The position numbers and the translations under genes are program-made. The notes under the pieces are model-generated. The model made no database searches and was not told where the DNA came from. It saw nothing but the letters and a program-made list of their open reading frames with translations. DNA of 64,000 nucleotides from Nocardioides dongkuii (GTDB lineage Bacteria; Actinomycetota; Actinomycetes; Propionibacteriales; Nocardioidaceae), in the NCBI RefSeq assembly GCF_014127485.1, contig NZ_CP059903.1, positions 2,728,001 to 2,792,000 on the forward strand, read 5' to 3'. Every line of letters begins with the position of its first letter. The first letter of the stretch is position 1. Below are positions 19,547 to 27,114 of this stretch, piece by piece.

Positions 19547-20514
19547 CAGCGCGTGAAGACGATCTTGCCGAACAGGTCGCCGCCGGCCATCGCCGCGAAG
19601 CCCTCCCGCGCGTCGGACATCGGCAGCACCCGGTCGATCAGCGGCCGCGCGCCGGAGGCGTCGAGCAGCGAGACCAGCGACGCCAGCTCGTCACGGGTGC
19701 CCATCGTCGAGCCGATGACGCTGAGCTGCAGGAAGAAGATCCGGGTCAGCTCGGCGTCGTCGAGGTCGGGCCCGGAGGTGGTGCCGGACGTGACGATCCG
19801 ACCGCCGGGGCGCAGGGAGCGGATCGAGTGCGACCAGGTCGCCTTGCCCACGGTCTCCATCACCGCGTCGACCTTGACCGGCAGCCGGGCGCCGGACTCG
19901 AAGACCTCGTGGGCGCCGATCTCGAGCGCCCGGGCGCGCTTGGCCTCGTCGCGGCTGGTGGCGAGGACCCGCAGCCCGGCGGCGCGGGCCAGCGTGATGA
20001 CGGCGGTGGCCACCCCGCCGCCGGCGCCCTGCACCAGGACGGTCTCCCCCGCCTTCAGGTCCCCGCGGGTGAAGAGCATCCGGTACGCCGTCAGCCAGGC
20101 CGTCGGCAGGCACGCGGCCTCCTCGAACGACAGCGACGGCGGCTTCGGGACGACGTTGCGGCGCGGCACCGCGACCTTGTCGGCGAACGTGCCCTGGTGC
20201 CGCTCGGAGAGCAGGGAGCGCCGCGGGTCGAGGGTCTCGTCACCGGTCCACGCCGGGTCGCTGACGACCGCGTGCACGACGACCTCGTTGCCGTCCTCGT
20301 CGTACCCCGCCGCGTCGCAGCCGAGGATCATCGGCAGCGCCTCCTCGCGGAGGCCGACGCCGCGCAGCGAGAACAGGTCGTGGTGGTTGAGCGAGGCGGC
20401 CTTGACGGTCACCGTCGTCCAGCCGTCGGGCACCTCGGGGTCGGGCCGCTCCCCCACCTGGAGGGCGGAGACGGGGTCGCTCTTGGAGAACCGGTCGGCG
20501 TAGACGGCGAACAT
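19546..20514 (-). CDS. Medium-chain zinc-free alcohol dehydrogenase/quinone reductase-like
   Basis: A 322-residue MDR-superfamily oxidoreductase. It has the GroES-like N-terminal domain and the Rossmann motif VQGAGGGVATAVI (about 165-177). The cysteine ligands of the catalytic zinc in classical alcohol dehydrogenases are not seen, which points to the quinone-oxidoreductase/enoyl-reductase side of the family. It forms a two-gene unit with the SDR downstream. No further substrate clue is visible. Confidence 0.88.
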   Translation of the reverse strand: MFAVYADRFSKSDPVSALQVGERPDPEVPDGWTTVTVKAASLNHHDLFSLRGVGLREEALPMILGCDAAGYDEDGNEVVVHAVVSDPAWTGDETLDPRRSLLSERHQGTFADKVAVPRRNVVPKPPSLSFEEAACLPTAWLTAYRMLFTRGDLKAGETVLVQGAGGGVATAVITLARAAGLRVLATSRDEAKRARALEIGAHEVFESGARLPVKVDAVMETVGKATWSHSIRSLRPGGRIVTSGTTSGPDLDDAELTRIFFLQLSVIGSTMGTRDELASLVSLLDASGARPLIDRVLPMSDAREGFAAMAGGDLFGKIVFTR

Positions 20515-20538
20515 GGGAAGGAACCTACCCAGCCGGTG

Positions 20539-21741
20539 TCAGCGGCGTGCGACGCCGTCTCGTCGGGCGGCCTCGGCGACCGCGGAGGAGACCGCGCCGG
20601 GCACCCGCGGGTCGAACGGCGAGGGGATGATCATGTCCTCCGCGAGGTCGTCGCCGACCAGGGCCGCCAGCGCCTGCGCGGCCGCGAGCTTCATGCCCTC
20701 GGTGATCGCGGAGGCGTGCGCGTCGAACGCCCCGCGGAAGATGCCCGGGAACGCCAGCACGTTGTTGATCTGGTTGGGGAAGTCCGAGCGGCCGGTCGCC
20801 ACGACGCGCGCGTGCCGGTGGGCGACCTCGGGCAGCACCTCCGGGGTGGGGTTCGCGAGCCCGAAGATGATCGCGTCGGGCGCCATCGGCGCCACGTGCT
20901 CCTCGGGCACGTTGCCGCCCGAGACGCCGATGTAGACGTCGGCGCCGACGAGCACGTCGGCCAGCGACCCGGTGCGGCCGGTGAGGTCGGCGGTCATCGC
21001 CGCCAGCGCCCGCTTCACCGGGGTCAGGTCCTCGCGTGAGGAGTGCAGGACGCCTTTGCGGTCGGTGACGGCGACGTCCGTGATCCCGGCCTCGAGCAGG
21101 ATCTTGGTGACCGCCACGCCGGCCGCCCCGGCGCCGCCGATCACGACGCGGGTGGTGTCGAAGCTGCGGCCGGTCAGCCGCAGGGCGTTGGTGAGCGCGG
21201 CGAGCGCCACCACGGCGGTGCCGTGCTGGTCGTCGTGGAAGACGGGGATGTCGAGCAGGGCCTTGAGCCGGTCCTCGATCTCGAAGCAGCGCGGGGCGGA
21301 GATGTCCTCGAGGTTGATCCCGCCGAAGCTCGGCGCCATCCGGACGACGGTCTCGATGATCTCCTCGACGTCGGTGGTGTCCAGGCAGATCGGGATGCCG
21401 TCGACGCCGCCGAACTGCTTGAAGAGCACCGCCTTGCCCTCCATCACCGGCATCGCCGCTGCCGGGCCGATGTCGCCGAGGCCGAGGACCGCGGTGCCGT
21501 CGGTCACCACGGCCACGGTGTTCGGCACCCAGGTGTAGTGCTGGGTCATCGCCGGGTCGGCCGCGATCGCCTCGCAGACCCGCGCCACGCCCGGCGTGTA
21601 CGCCATCGAGAGCTCGTCGCGCCCGGTCAGGGCGACCGTGGAGCGCACCTCCATCTTGCCGCCGACGTGGAGGTCGAAGACCGGGTCACCCGCGTGCGGG
21701 TGCGGCAGCGGGGTGGGGCTCGGGGTCAGGTGGTCGCTCAT
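20539..21741 (-). CDS. NAD-dependent malic enzyme
   Basis: Decarboxylates malate to pyruvate with reduction of NAD(P), linking the TCA cycle to pyruvate. The 400-residue protein is the short bacterial form, with the YTPGVARVC motif near the start, the metal-binding DDQHGTAVV and the cofactor motif GGAGAAGVAV. No C-terminal phosphotransacetylase domain is attached. The start at 21741 (MSDHL) was chosen over an in-frame upstream codon because the intervening residues do not resemble the family. It is transcribed away from the sod genes. Confidence 0.94.
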   Translation of the reverse strand: MSDHLTPSPTPLPHPHAGDPVFDLHVGGKMEVRSTVALTGRDELSMAYTPGVARVCEAIAADPAMTQHYTWVPNTVAVVTDGTAVLGLGDIGPAAAMPVMEGKAVLFKQFGGVDGIPICLDTTDVEEIIETVVRMAPSFGGINLEDISAPRCFEIEDRLKALLDIPVFHDDQHGTAVVALAALTNALRLTGRSFDTTRVVIGGAGAAGVAVTKILLEAGITDVAVTDRKGVLHSSREDLTPVKRALAAMTADLTGRTGSLADVLVGADVYIGVSGGNVPEEHVAPMAPDAIIFGLANPTPEVLPEVAHRHARVVATGRSDFPNQINNVLAFPGIFRGAFDAHASAITEGMKLAAAQALAALVGDDLAEDMIIPSPFDPRVPGAVSSAVAEAARRDGVARR

Positions 21742-21906
21742 CAGTCGGACTTTCCAGGCGCGGGGCGGACAGGGCTCGGACAGCTCGACGCGGACAGGGT
21801 GGTGCCGCGGAACCAGGAGCCGTGCGGGGCTGCGTGGGTCTCCGCAGTCTGGCACAGCGGGCATGCCCCGCCGGGGGTCGCCCGGAGGCCGACCAGGTGG
21901 CCTCCG

Positions 21907-22272
21907 TCACAGCAGGGGGCCCGGGCGGGGGCGGGGCCAGAGGCGTGCCCGCACCACCGCCAGGACGTCGCGCTCGGGCACCGGGCCGCGGTGCCGCGAG
22001 TCGACCCCGGCCGCCGGGTCGTCGCTCAGCAGCCACCACGCCGGGTCCCCCGCGGCCGTCGTACGCCGCTCGGTCGCGCGCTTGACCGCGAGCGTGCCGT
22101 CGGCGAACCGCGCGACCACCAGCCGTCCCGGGCGGACCGCCCCGCGGTGGTCGACCACCAGCCGGTCGCCTGCCGCGAGCGTGGGCGCCATCGAGGCGCC
22201 CGACACGCGGGCCAGCCCCAGCCGGGGCACCCGTCCCGCCAGCCGTCGGACCACTCGTGCTGCGTGCGACAC
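21907..22272 (-). CDS. sodX: Nickel superoxide dismutase maturation protease
   Basis: S26-type (signal-peptidase-like) protease that trims the N-terminal extension of NiSOD. The 121-residue product shows the catalytic serine in SGASMAPTL and the general-base lysine in LAVKRA, followed by the LLSDDPAAGVDSR box that replaces the usual GDN-S-DSR motif. The length is on the short side for the family and the GTG start has no strong ribosome site, so the N-terminus is uncertain. It is divergent from sodN, the expected substrate, with only 97 bp between the starts. Confidence 0.85.
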   Translation of the reverse strand: MSHAARVVRRLAGRVPRLGLARVSGASMAPTLAAGDRLVVDHRGAVRPGRLVVARFADGTLAVKRATERRTTAAGDPAWWLLSDDPAAGVDSRHRGPVPERDVLAVVRARLWPRPRPGPLL

Positions 22273-22369
22273 GCGGAGTAGTCTCGCAGCCAGCGTGGTC
22301 GCGGCGTGAGGCGCAGCCACCTGGCTGATCCCCGAAGCGACGACGAACGACGAAGACGAGAGGACCCGC

Positions 22370-22774
22370 ATGTTCGCGCGACTGTTCGCCCCCACGATCG
22401 AGGTTTCCGCCCACTGCGACCTGCCCTGCGGTGTCTACGACCCGGCTCAGGCCCGCCTCGAGGCCGAGTCCATCAAGGCGATCATCGCCAAGGTCGCCGA
22501 CAACGACGACCCGGACTTCCGCACCCGGGCGATCCTGATCAAGGAGCAGCGCTCCGACCTGGTCAAGCACCACCTCTGGGTGCTGTGGACCGACTACTTC
22601 AAGCCCCCGCACTTCGAGAAGTACCCGCAGCTGCACACGCTGTTCAACGAGGCGACCAAGCTCGCCGGCGGTGGCGGCGGCACCAAGGCCGTCCTCGACG
22701 CCGACGTCGCCGACCAGCTGCTCGCGAAGATCGACGAGATCGCCGAGATCTTCTGGGAGACCAAGAAGGGCTGA
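22370..22774 (+). CDS. sodN: Nickel superoxide dismutase
   Basis: Ni-containing enzyme that dismutates superoxide. The 134-residue precursor has a 14-residue extension followed by the nickel hook HCDLPCGVYDP, whose first His, Cys2 and Cys6 bind nickel once the extension is removed. A GAGAGGA site precedes the ATG. The maturation protease sodX is encoded next door in the opposite direction. In Streptomyces the pair is linked to nickel control by Nur; no convincing Nur box was found in the 97-bp gap. Confidence 0.97.
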   Translation: MFARLFAPTIEVSAHCDLPCGVYDPAQARLEAESIKAIIAKVADNDDPDFRTRAILIKEQRSDLVKHHLWVLWTDYFKPPHFEKYPQLHTLFNEATKLAGGGGGTKAVLDADVADQLLAKIDEIAEIFWETKKG

Positions 22775-22780
22775 GCCCTT

Positions 22781-22846
22781 CCGCAGGCCTGCGGCCTGCT
22801 GCTCCACCCTCGACGCCGTCCTGGTCCACGCGACCGGGGCGGCGTC
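22781..22846 (+). terminator. Hairpins downstream of sodN
   Basis: A 14-bp perfect palindrome CCGCAGGCCTGCGG begins 7 bp after the sodN stop, followed by 7-bp arms GACGCCG (22812-22818) and CGGCGTC (22840-22846). They lie between convergent genes and can serve as terminators; no U-tract is present. Confidence 0.5.
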
Positions 22847-22853
22847 AGTGCAT

Positions 22854-23504
22854 TCAGGTCCGGGCGACCTGACGCGTGTAGACGACCAGGTTCGACTGGT
22901 AGCCGCCGCGACCCGCGTCGTAGTCGCCTGCGCAGGTGACCAGGTTGAGACGCCGGGCCCCGCTCGCGGCGTAGACCCGCTGGGCGGGGAACTCGGCGTT
23001 CGGGTAGAGCTCGAGGCGCAGCACCTCGAAGGCGACCTCGGAGCCGTCCGCGCGGCCGACCTCGACGACGTCGCCGCGCTCCAGGTCCTCGAGCCGGGCG
23101 AAGACCGCCGGCCCGGCGGCGGAGTCGACGTGGCCGAGGATCACCGACGAGCCGGTCACGCCCGGCGGGGGCCCGAGCTCGAACCACCCCGCCCGGTCGG
23201 CGTCCTCGGGGACCTCGACGGTGCGGTCCTCCTCCAGGCCGAGCCCCACCAGCGGCGTGGAGACACCGATGGCGGGGATGGCGAGACGGACCGGCGCTCG
23301 GACGCCGCGGGGGACGCGCTCCCCCGCGACCTGCGGATCCGTCGCCGGGAGGGCGGGGCTCGAGGTCGAACCGGGGGTCGCCGAGATGGCGTGCCCGTCA
23401 CCACGTCCAGCCACCCCGACGCTCACGCAGGCGACGGCAGCGGCCGCGCAGACCGCCAGGGCGACTCCGCGCCCCAGCCGACGGGCTCCACGGTGACTCG
23501 CCAT
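22854..23504 (-). CDS. Class E/F-type sortase
   Basis: Cysteine transpeptidase that links surface proteins to the cell wall or to one another. The 216-residue protein has an N-terminal membrane anchor (about 12-33) and the sortase barrel with catalytic-type His125 (VILGHVDS) and Cys191 (LVTCAGD). The position before the conserved N-VV strand, where I would expect a basic residue, reads YQSNLVVY, with Arg three residues earlier; the catalytic arginine therefore needs checking. The start overlaps the stop of the upstream DUF3494 gene by one base, so that surface protein is the obvious substrate. Confidence 0.87.
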   Translation of the reverse strand: MASHRGARRLGRGVALAVCAAAAVACVSVGVAGRGDGHAISATPGSTSSPALPATDPQVAGERVPRGVRAPVRLAIPAIGVSTPLVGLGLEEDRTVEVPEDADRAGWFELGPPPGVTGSSVILGHVDSAAGPAVFARLEDLERGDVVEVGRADGSEVAFEVLRLELYPNAEFPAQRVYAASGARRLNLVTCAGDYDAGRGGYQSNLVVYTRQVART

Positions 23505-24754
23505 CAGTGCCGGCGGTGCGGCCGCCGGGCCTTCTTCCCGCCGAGCGCGGCGAGCCCGCCCAGGACGATCAGGCCGAGGCCGATCCACGTCCCGCCGGCC
23601 GGGCCGCCCGGGACCGTGGCGGCATCGGACGCGGCATGTCCGGTGGGCGGGTGCCCCTCGGGCACCCACGGCGGTCCGGACGGACCGTCAGGCGTGCCGG
23701 GCGTGCCCGGCGTGCCCGGCGGCGACGACGCGGGCGGTCCTCCCGGACCCGAGGGGCCCTTCGGGCTCTCCGGGTCCGCCGGGGGGATCGACGGGGTCGA
23801 GGGGTTCGACGGGGTCGAGGGGTCCGCCGGGTCCGTCGGGTCCGTCGGGTCCGCCGACGGGGTGGCCGAGGGGGGCGCCGTCGGGGAAGCCGTCGGTGTA
23901 GCCGTCGGCGTGGGCGTCGGCGTCGGCGTCGGCGTCGGCGTGGTGGTCGGGACCGGCGGGGCGGTGGCGCACGCGGGCCGGGTGATCGTGTTGGAGTCCA
24001 GGGTCACCGAGCCGTTGCGGGCCAGCAGCCGGCCGGCGATCGTCGCGCTGGTGCCCGCCGTAATGCTGGTGAGGGCCATGACGCTGCCGACGAAGGTGGT
24101 GGTCGTCCCGATCGTCGCCGAGCTGCCGACCTGCCAGAACACGTTGCACGCCTGGGCGCCGTTGGCGAGCGCGACGACGCTGCTCGACGCGGTGGTCAGG
24201 GTGGAGCCGGCATGGAAGATGAAGACCGCGGCCGGGTCCCCCTGGGCGTCGAGGGTCACGGTGCCCCTCAGCGCCAGGTCTGTCGAGGCGCGGTAGACGC
24301 CCGGGACCAGGGTCTGTCCGCCGAGGTTCTTGTCGGTCTGGTCGACCGCCGGGCCGCGTCCCGCGGCGTCGACGTACGCCGTGGTCAGGTCGTCCTGCGC
24401 CTGCCGGGCGACAGCGTCCGCGGCGTGGACGGTCCCGGCCCGCACGAGTCCGGGCGGGAAGCCCGTCACGGCCGTGCCGGGGCTGACGCCGAGGTCACCG
24501 GAGATCACCGACGGGCCGGTGTTGGACACCGACTGGCCGGCCAGCACGGCGTACGGCGTCGCGGTGCCGAGCCCCACCCCGCCCTGGGCGGCGTGGGCCG
24601 CCGGAGAGCCGGCGAACGTCGTGACCAGGACGACGATGCCGCTCACGAGCAGGGTGGCCGAGACGGAGAACAGCGTGTGCCGCGTGCGGGTCGTCGACGG
24701 GCGCGGGGGCGCGGGCGTGACGAGGCGGTGGGCACCGGGGGGCAAACGGAGCAC
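23504..24754 (-). CDS. Secreted DUF3494 (ice-binding-like) surface protein
   Basis: A 416-residue exported protein from a GTG at 24754 with a GAAGGAG site. It has a signal peptide ending AHA before AQGG (cleavage near 60-62), a DUF3494 beta-helix domain (about 65-255) of the family that includes ice-binding adhesins, a Thr-Pro/Ser-Pro and Gly-Pro linker (about 260-370), and a C-terminal membrane segment followed by a basic tail. No LPXTG is present; the nearest motif is HPPTG, about 20 residues before the hydrophobic stretch. The DUF3494 fold does not by itself show ice binding; adhesion is equally possible. It is coupled to the sortase gene downstream. Confidence 0.85.
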   Translation of the reverse strand: MLRLPPGAHRLVTPAPPRPSTTRTRHTLFSVSATLLVSGIVVLVTTFAGSPAAHAAQGGVGLGTATPYAVLAGQSVSNTGPSVISGDLGVSPGTAVTGFPPGLVRAGTVHAADAVARQAQDDLTTAYVDAAGRGPAVDQTDKNLGGQTLVPGVYRASTDLALRGTVTLDAQGDPAAVFIFHAGSTLTTASSSVVALANGAQACNVFWQVGSSATIGTTTTFVGSVMALTSITAGTSATIAGRLLARNGSVTLDSNTITRPACATAPPVPTTTPTPTPTPTPTPTATPTASPTAPPSATPSADPTDPTDPADPSTPSNPSTPSIPPADPESPKGPSGPGGPPASSPPGTPGTPGTPDGPSGPPWVPEGHPPTGHAASDAATVPGGPAGGTWIGLGLIVLGGLAALGGKKARRPHRRH

Positions 24755-24941
24755 GAGGCTCCTTCCTAGGACACCTAGATCGGAGGTCCTAGCCCGATTA
24801 TCGGCCGGGGCACGGGGGGACCTGAGACCTCCTGGCCCGAACATCGCTGGAGTGAGCCCCAGGACACGTTCGGAACGCGTTCACCTGGTGCCCGCCGCGA
24901 TGCCCTATGGTCACCGCAGGTCCCCACGACGAAGGACAGAG

Positions 24942-25367
24942 ATGGCATTCACCGACTCCGACCCGCGGGCCGCGGGCGCCGACGTCGAGCTGCGGCTCCC
25001 GGCCGACGGGGCCTACGTGTCGGTGCTGCGCACCACCACCGCCGGGCTCGCTGCGCGTCTCGACTTCACCATCGACGACATCGAGGACCTGCGGATCGCC
25101 GTCGGCGAGGCCTGTGCCCTGGTGCTGCCGGAGGCCGATCCGGGCGCCACGCTGGAGTGCCACTTCCGGGTGCTGCCGGGCGAGCTCACAATCACGGTCG
25201 CGGTCAGCTCCTCCGCGCCCGCGGCCGCCGACCCCGACAGCTTCGCGTGGCAGGTGCTGACCACCCTCGCGAGCAGCGCGGCCGTCGACGCGACCGCAGG
25301 ACGGTTCGCCGTCACCATGACGATGCGCTCCAGCCTCCACCTCGGCCAGCCCGACTCCGACGCCTGA
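24942..25367 (+). CDS. UsfX/RsbW-like anti-sigma factor
   Basis: A 141-residue protein with the GHKL ATPase-like layout of anti-sigma factors. The key block DLRIAVGEACALVLPEA and the later SFAWQVLTTLA match UsfX (RsbW) of M. tuberculosis. The asparagine of the usual ATP-binding N box is missing, so ATP binding or kinase activity may be lost. It stands one base before the sigma factor gene, the classical anti-sigma/sigma arrangement, and should hold SigF inactive. No anti-anti-sigma gene lies in the window. Confidence 0.85.
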   Translation: MAFTDSDPRAAGADVELRLPADGAYVSVLRTTTAGLAARLDFTIDDIEDLRIAVGEACALVLPEADPGATLECHFRVLPGELTITVAVSSSAPAAADPDSFAWQVLTTLASSAAVDATAGRFAVTMTMRSSLHLGQPDSDA

Positions 25368-25368
25368 C

Positions 25369-26187
25369 ATGAACGGGGCATCCCCGGAGCCGATCCCCCC
25401 AGCGGGCCCTCCTCCCTCGACCGCGGTGGAGATCACCCGACGGCGCAGCGCCGAGCTGTTCGCCGTGCTGCAGGGCGAGGCGAGCACCCAGGCCGAGCGG
25501 GACGGCTCCCGTGACGCGCTGGTCCACCTGCACCTGCCCCTGGTCGAGCACTGCGCACGGCGGTTCCGCAACCGCGGCGAGCCGTTGGAGGACCTCGTCC
25601 AGGTCGGCACCATCGGGCTGATCAAGTCCATCGACCGCTTCGACACCGAGCGCGGGGTGGAGTTCTCCACCTACGCCACGCCGACGATCATCGGCGAGAT
25701 CAAGCGCTACTTCCGCGACAAGGGCTGGGCGATCCGGGTCCCCCGCCGGCTCCAGGAGCTGCGGATGCAGATCGGCACCGCGAGCGCCGAGCTGACCCAG
25801 AGCCTCGGCCGGTCGCCGACGGCGCGCGAGCTGGCCGAGAGGATCGGCTGCACGGTGGAGGAGATCGTGGAGGGCATCGAGTCCAGCAACGCCTACTCGA
25901 CCCTCTCCCTCGACGCCACCGACGACTCCGACGACAGCACCGCCAGCATGCTCGACGCGATCGGGGTCGACGACCAGGGCCTCGAGCACGTCGAGATCCG
26001 CGAGTCGATCAAGCCGTTGCTCGACCGGCTGGACGCGCGGGAGAAGAAGATCCTGCTGCTCCGGTTCTTCAAGAACATGACCCAGTCGCAGATCGCGGCC
26101 GAGATCGGCGTCTCCCAGATGCACGTGTCCCGGCTGCTGAACCGCACCCTCGAGCGGCTGCGGACCTCCCTCGAGCAGGCCGACTAG
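25369..26187 (+). CDS. sigF: RNA polymerase sigma factor, SigF/SigB family
   Basis: A 272-residue group 3 sigma factor. Region 2 is seen as EDLVQVGTIGLIKSIDRF and region 4 as a helix-turn-helix (MTQSQIAAEIGVSQMHVSRLL, near the C-terminus). SigF proteins direct stress and stationary-phase genes. Its start is one base after the anti-sigma stop, so both proteins are made together. The stop overlaps the end of a convergent membrane-protein gene by four bases (CTAG). It could be numbered otherwise in the species, but the family is clear. Confidence 0.93.
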   Translation: MNGASPEPIPPAGPPPSTAVEITRRRSAELFAVLQGEASTQAERDGSRDALVHLHLPLVEHCARRFRNRGEPLEDLVQVGTIGLIKSIDRFDTERGVEFSTYATPTIIGEIKRYFRDKGWAIRVPRRLQELRMQIGTASAELTQSLGRSPTARELAERIGCTVEEIVEGIESSNAYSTLSLDATDDSDDSTASMLDAIGVDDQGLEHVEIRESIKPLLDRLDAREKKILLLRFFKNMTQSQIAAEIGVSQMHVSRLLNRTLERLRTSLEQAD

Positions 26188-26600
26188 CCGCCCTGCTCCT
26201 CCCGGGTCCGCTCCCCCGTCGGGTCGTCGACGAGCGCTGCCGTGCTGGCCGGGTGCAGGACGCCGGCGAGCACCGCCACCGCGACGATCGCGAGCCCGAC
26301 CGCGACCAGCGTGGTGTCGCCGCCGCGGAAGCTCCACGCCACCCCGAGCAGGATCAGCTGGGCCAGCACGACCGGCGACCGCGACCAGGTGGCGAGCCGG
26401 GTCAGGCCCCAGGCGCTCAGTCCCAGGCCGGCGGCGCACACGAGGAAGAAGACGGCCGTGGAGACGCCCATGGTGACCCGGACGGCGGAGACGTTGACCA
26501 GCTCGAGCAGGGCGCTGACCAGCAGCGCCAGTGCCTCGGCGCCGGCCAGGGCGGCCGCGAGGAGGAGCGGTCGGGGCAGGTCGGTGCGCGAGGGGATCAC
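26184..26600 (-). CDS. Small integral membrane protein
   Basis: A 138-residue protein with four predicted membrane helices and short polar ends. No catalytic motif is seen. Proteins of this size and layout are common in actinobacterial genomes and unnamed. It ends inside the last codons of sigF and starts toward the whiB1 promoter region. No function can be given. Confidence 0.7.
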   Translation of the reverse strand: MIPSRTDLPRPLLLAAALAGAEALALLVSALLELVNVSAVRVTMGVSTAVFFLVCAAGLGLSAWGLTRLATWSRSPVVLAQLILLGVAWSFRGGDTTLVAVGLAIVAVAVLAGVLHPASTAALVDDPTGERTREEQGG

Positions 26601-26817
26601 ACCTCAGAGAGTAGGCTGGTGTTCAGGGGGTACCGGAAGGTCGGTGTGTCCTCTGTGACGAACGAGACCACAGCAACCCTTGTGCCGCGCTCCGGACCTT
26701 GACAGTCTGGACTGGCGTTCGAAGATGCATCACTTCATGGTGCCCCGAGCGCCCGCAGGTTCGAGCAGACCACTGGCCTGCACGCACGTACGTACAGAGA
26801 TGAGGGATTTCCCAGCC
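26601..26817 (+). promoter_or_regulatory. whiB1 upstream region
   Basis: A 217-bp gap before whiB1. A TTGACA stands at 26699-26704, a possible -35 box, but no good -10 follows at 17 bp. A CACGCACGTACGTAC run lies just before the gene. No confident operator is called. Confidence 0.35.
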
Positions 26818-27069
26818 ATGGATTGGCGCCACCTTTCCGCGTGCCTCGACGAGGACCCGGAACTGTTCTTCCCGATCGGAAACACCGGTCCGGCCATCCT
26901 CCAGATCGAGGAGGCCAAGCAGGTGTGCCGACGCTGCGAGGTGCGCGAGCAGTGCCTCGCGTGGGCGCTCGAGGCCGGGCAGGACCACGGTGTGTGGGGC
27001 GGCCTCAGCGAGGACGAGCGTCGCGCGCTCAAGCGCCGCAACGCCCGCGCCCGGGTCCGCACCGCCTGA
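26818..27069 (+). CDS. whiB1: WhiB1-type iron-sulfur regulator
   Basis: A 83-residue WhiB-family protein. The four cluster cysteines fall at 9, 37, 40 and 46, exactly as in M. tuberculosis WhiB1, and the GVWGG turn and the basic KRRNARAR tail are kept. In mycobacteria WhiB1 carries a 4Fe-4S cluster that reacts with nitric oxide, binds the principal sigma factor and is essential. The ATG at 26818 (MDWRHL) matches the known start; an in-frame ATG at 26800 would add six residues. The next gene is pdtaS, as in M. tuberculosis. Confidence 0.95.
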   Translation: MDWRHLSACLDEDPELFFPIGNTGPAILQIEEAKQVCRRCEVREQCLAWALEAGQDHGVWGGLSEDERRALKRRNARARVRTA

Positions 27070-27114
27070 CGCCCCTGGGCTGCTCCACGACCACTCAGGG
27101 ACTGCTCCAGGCGC

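Noticed and set aside
22273..22369. Nur box between sodX and sodN
   Set aside because: No TTGCAA-type inverted pair could be found in the 97-bp gap.
24755..24941. SigF-type promoter (GTTT-N-GGGTAT) before the anti-sigma gene
   Set aside because: Only partial matches were present and the spacing did not fit.
26645..26680. CRP-type site upstream of whiB1 (TGTGA...CCACA)
   Set aside because: The spacing between half-sites is too long for the TGTGA-N6-TCACA pattern.
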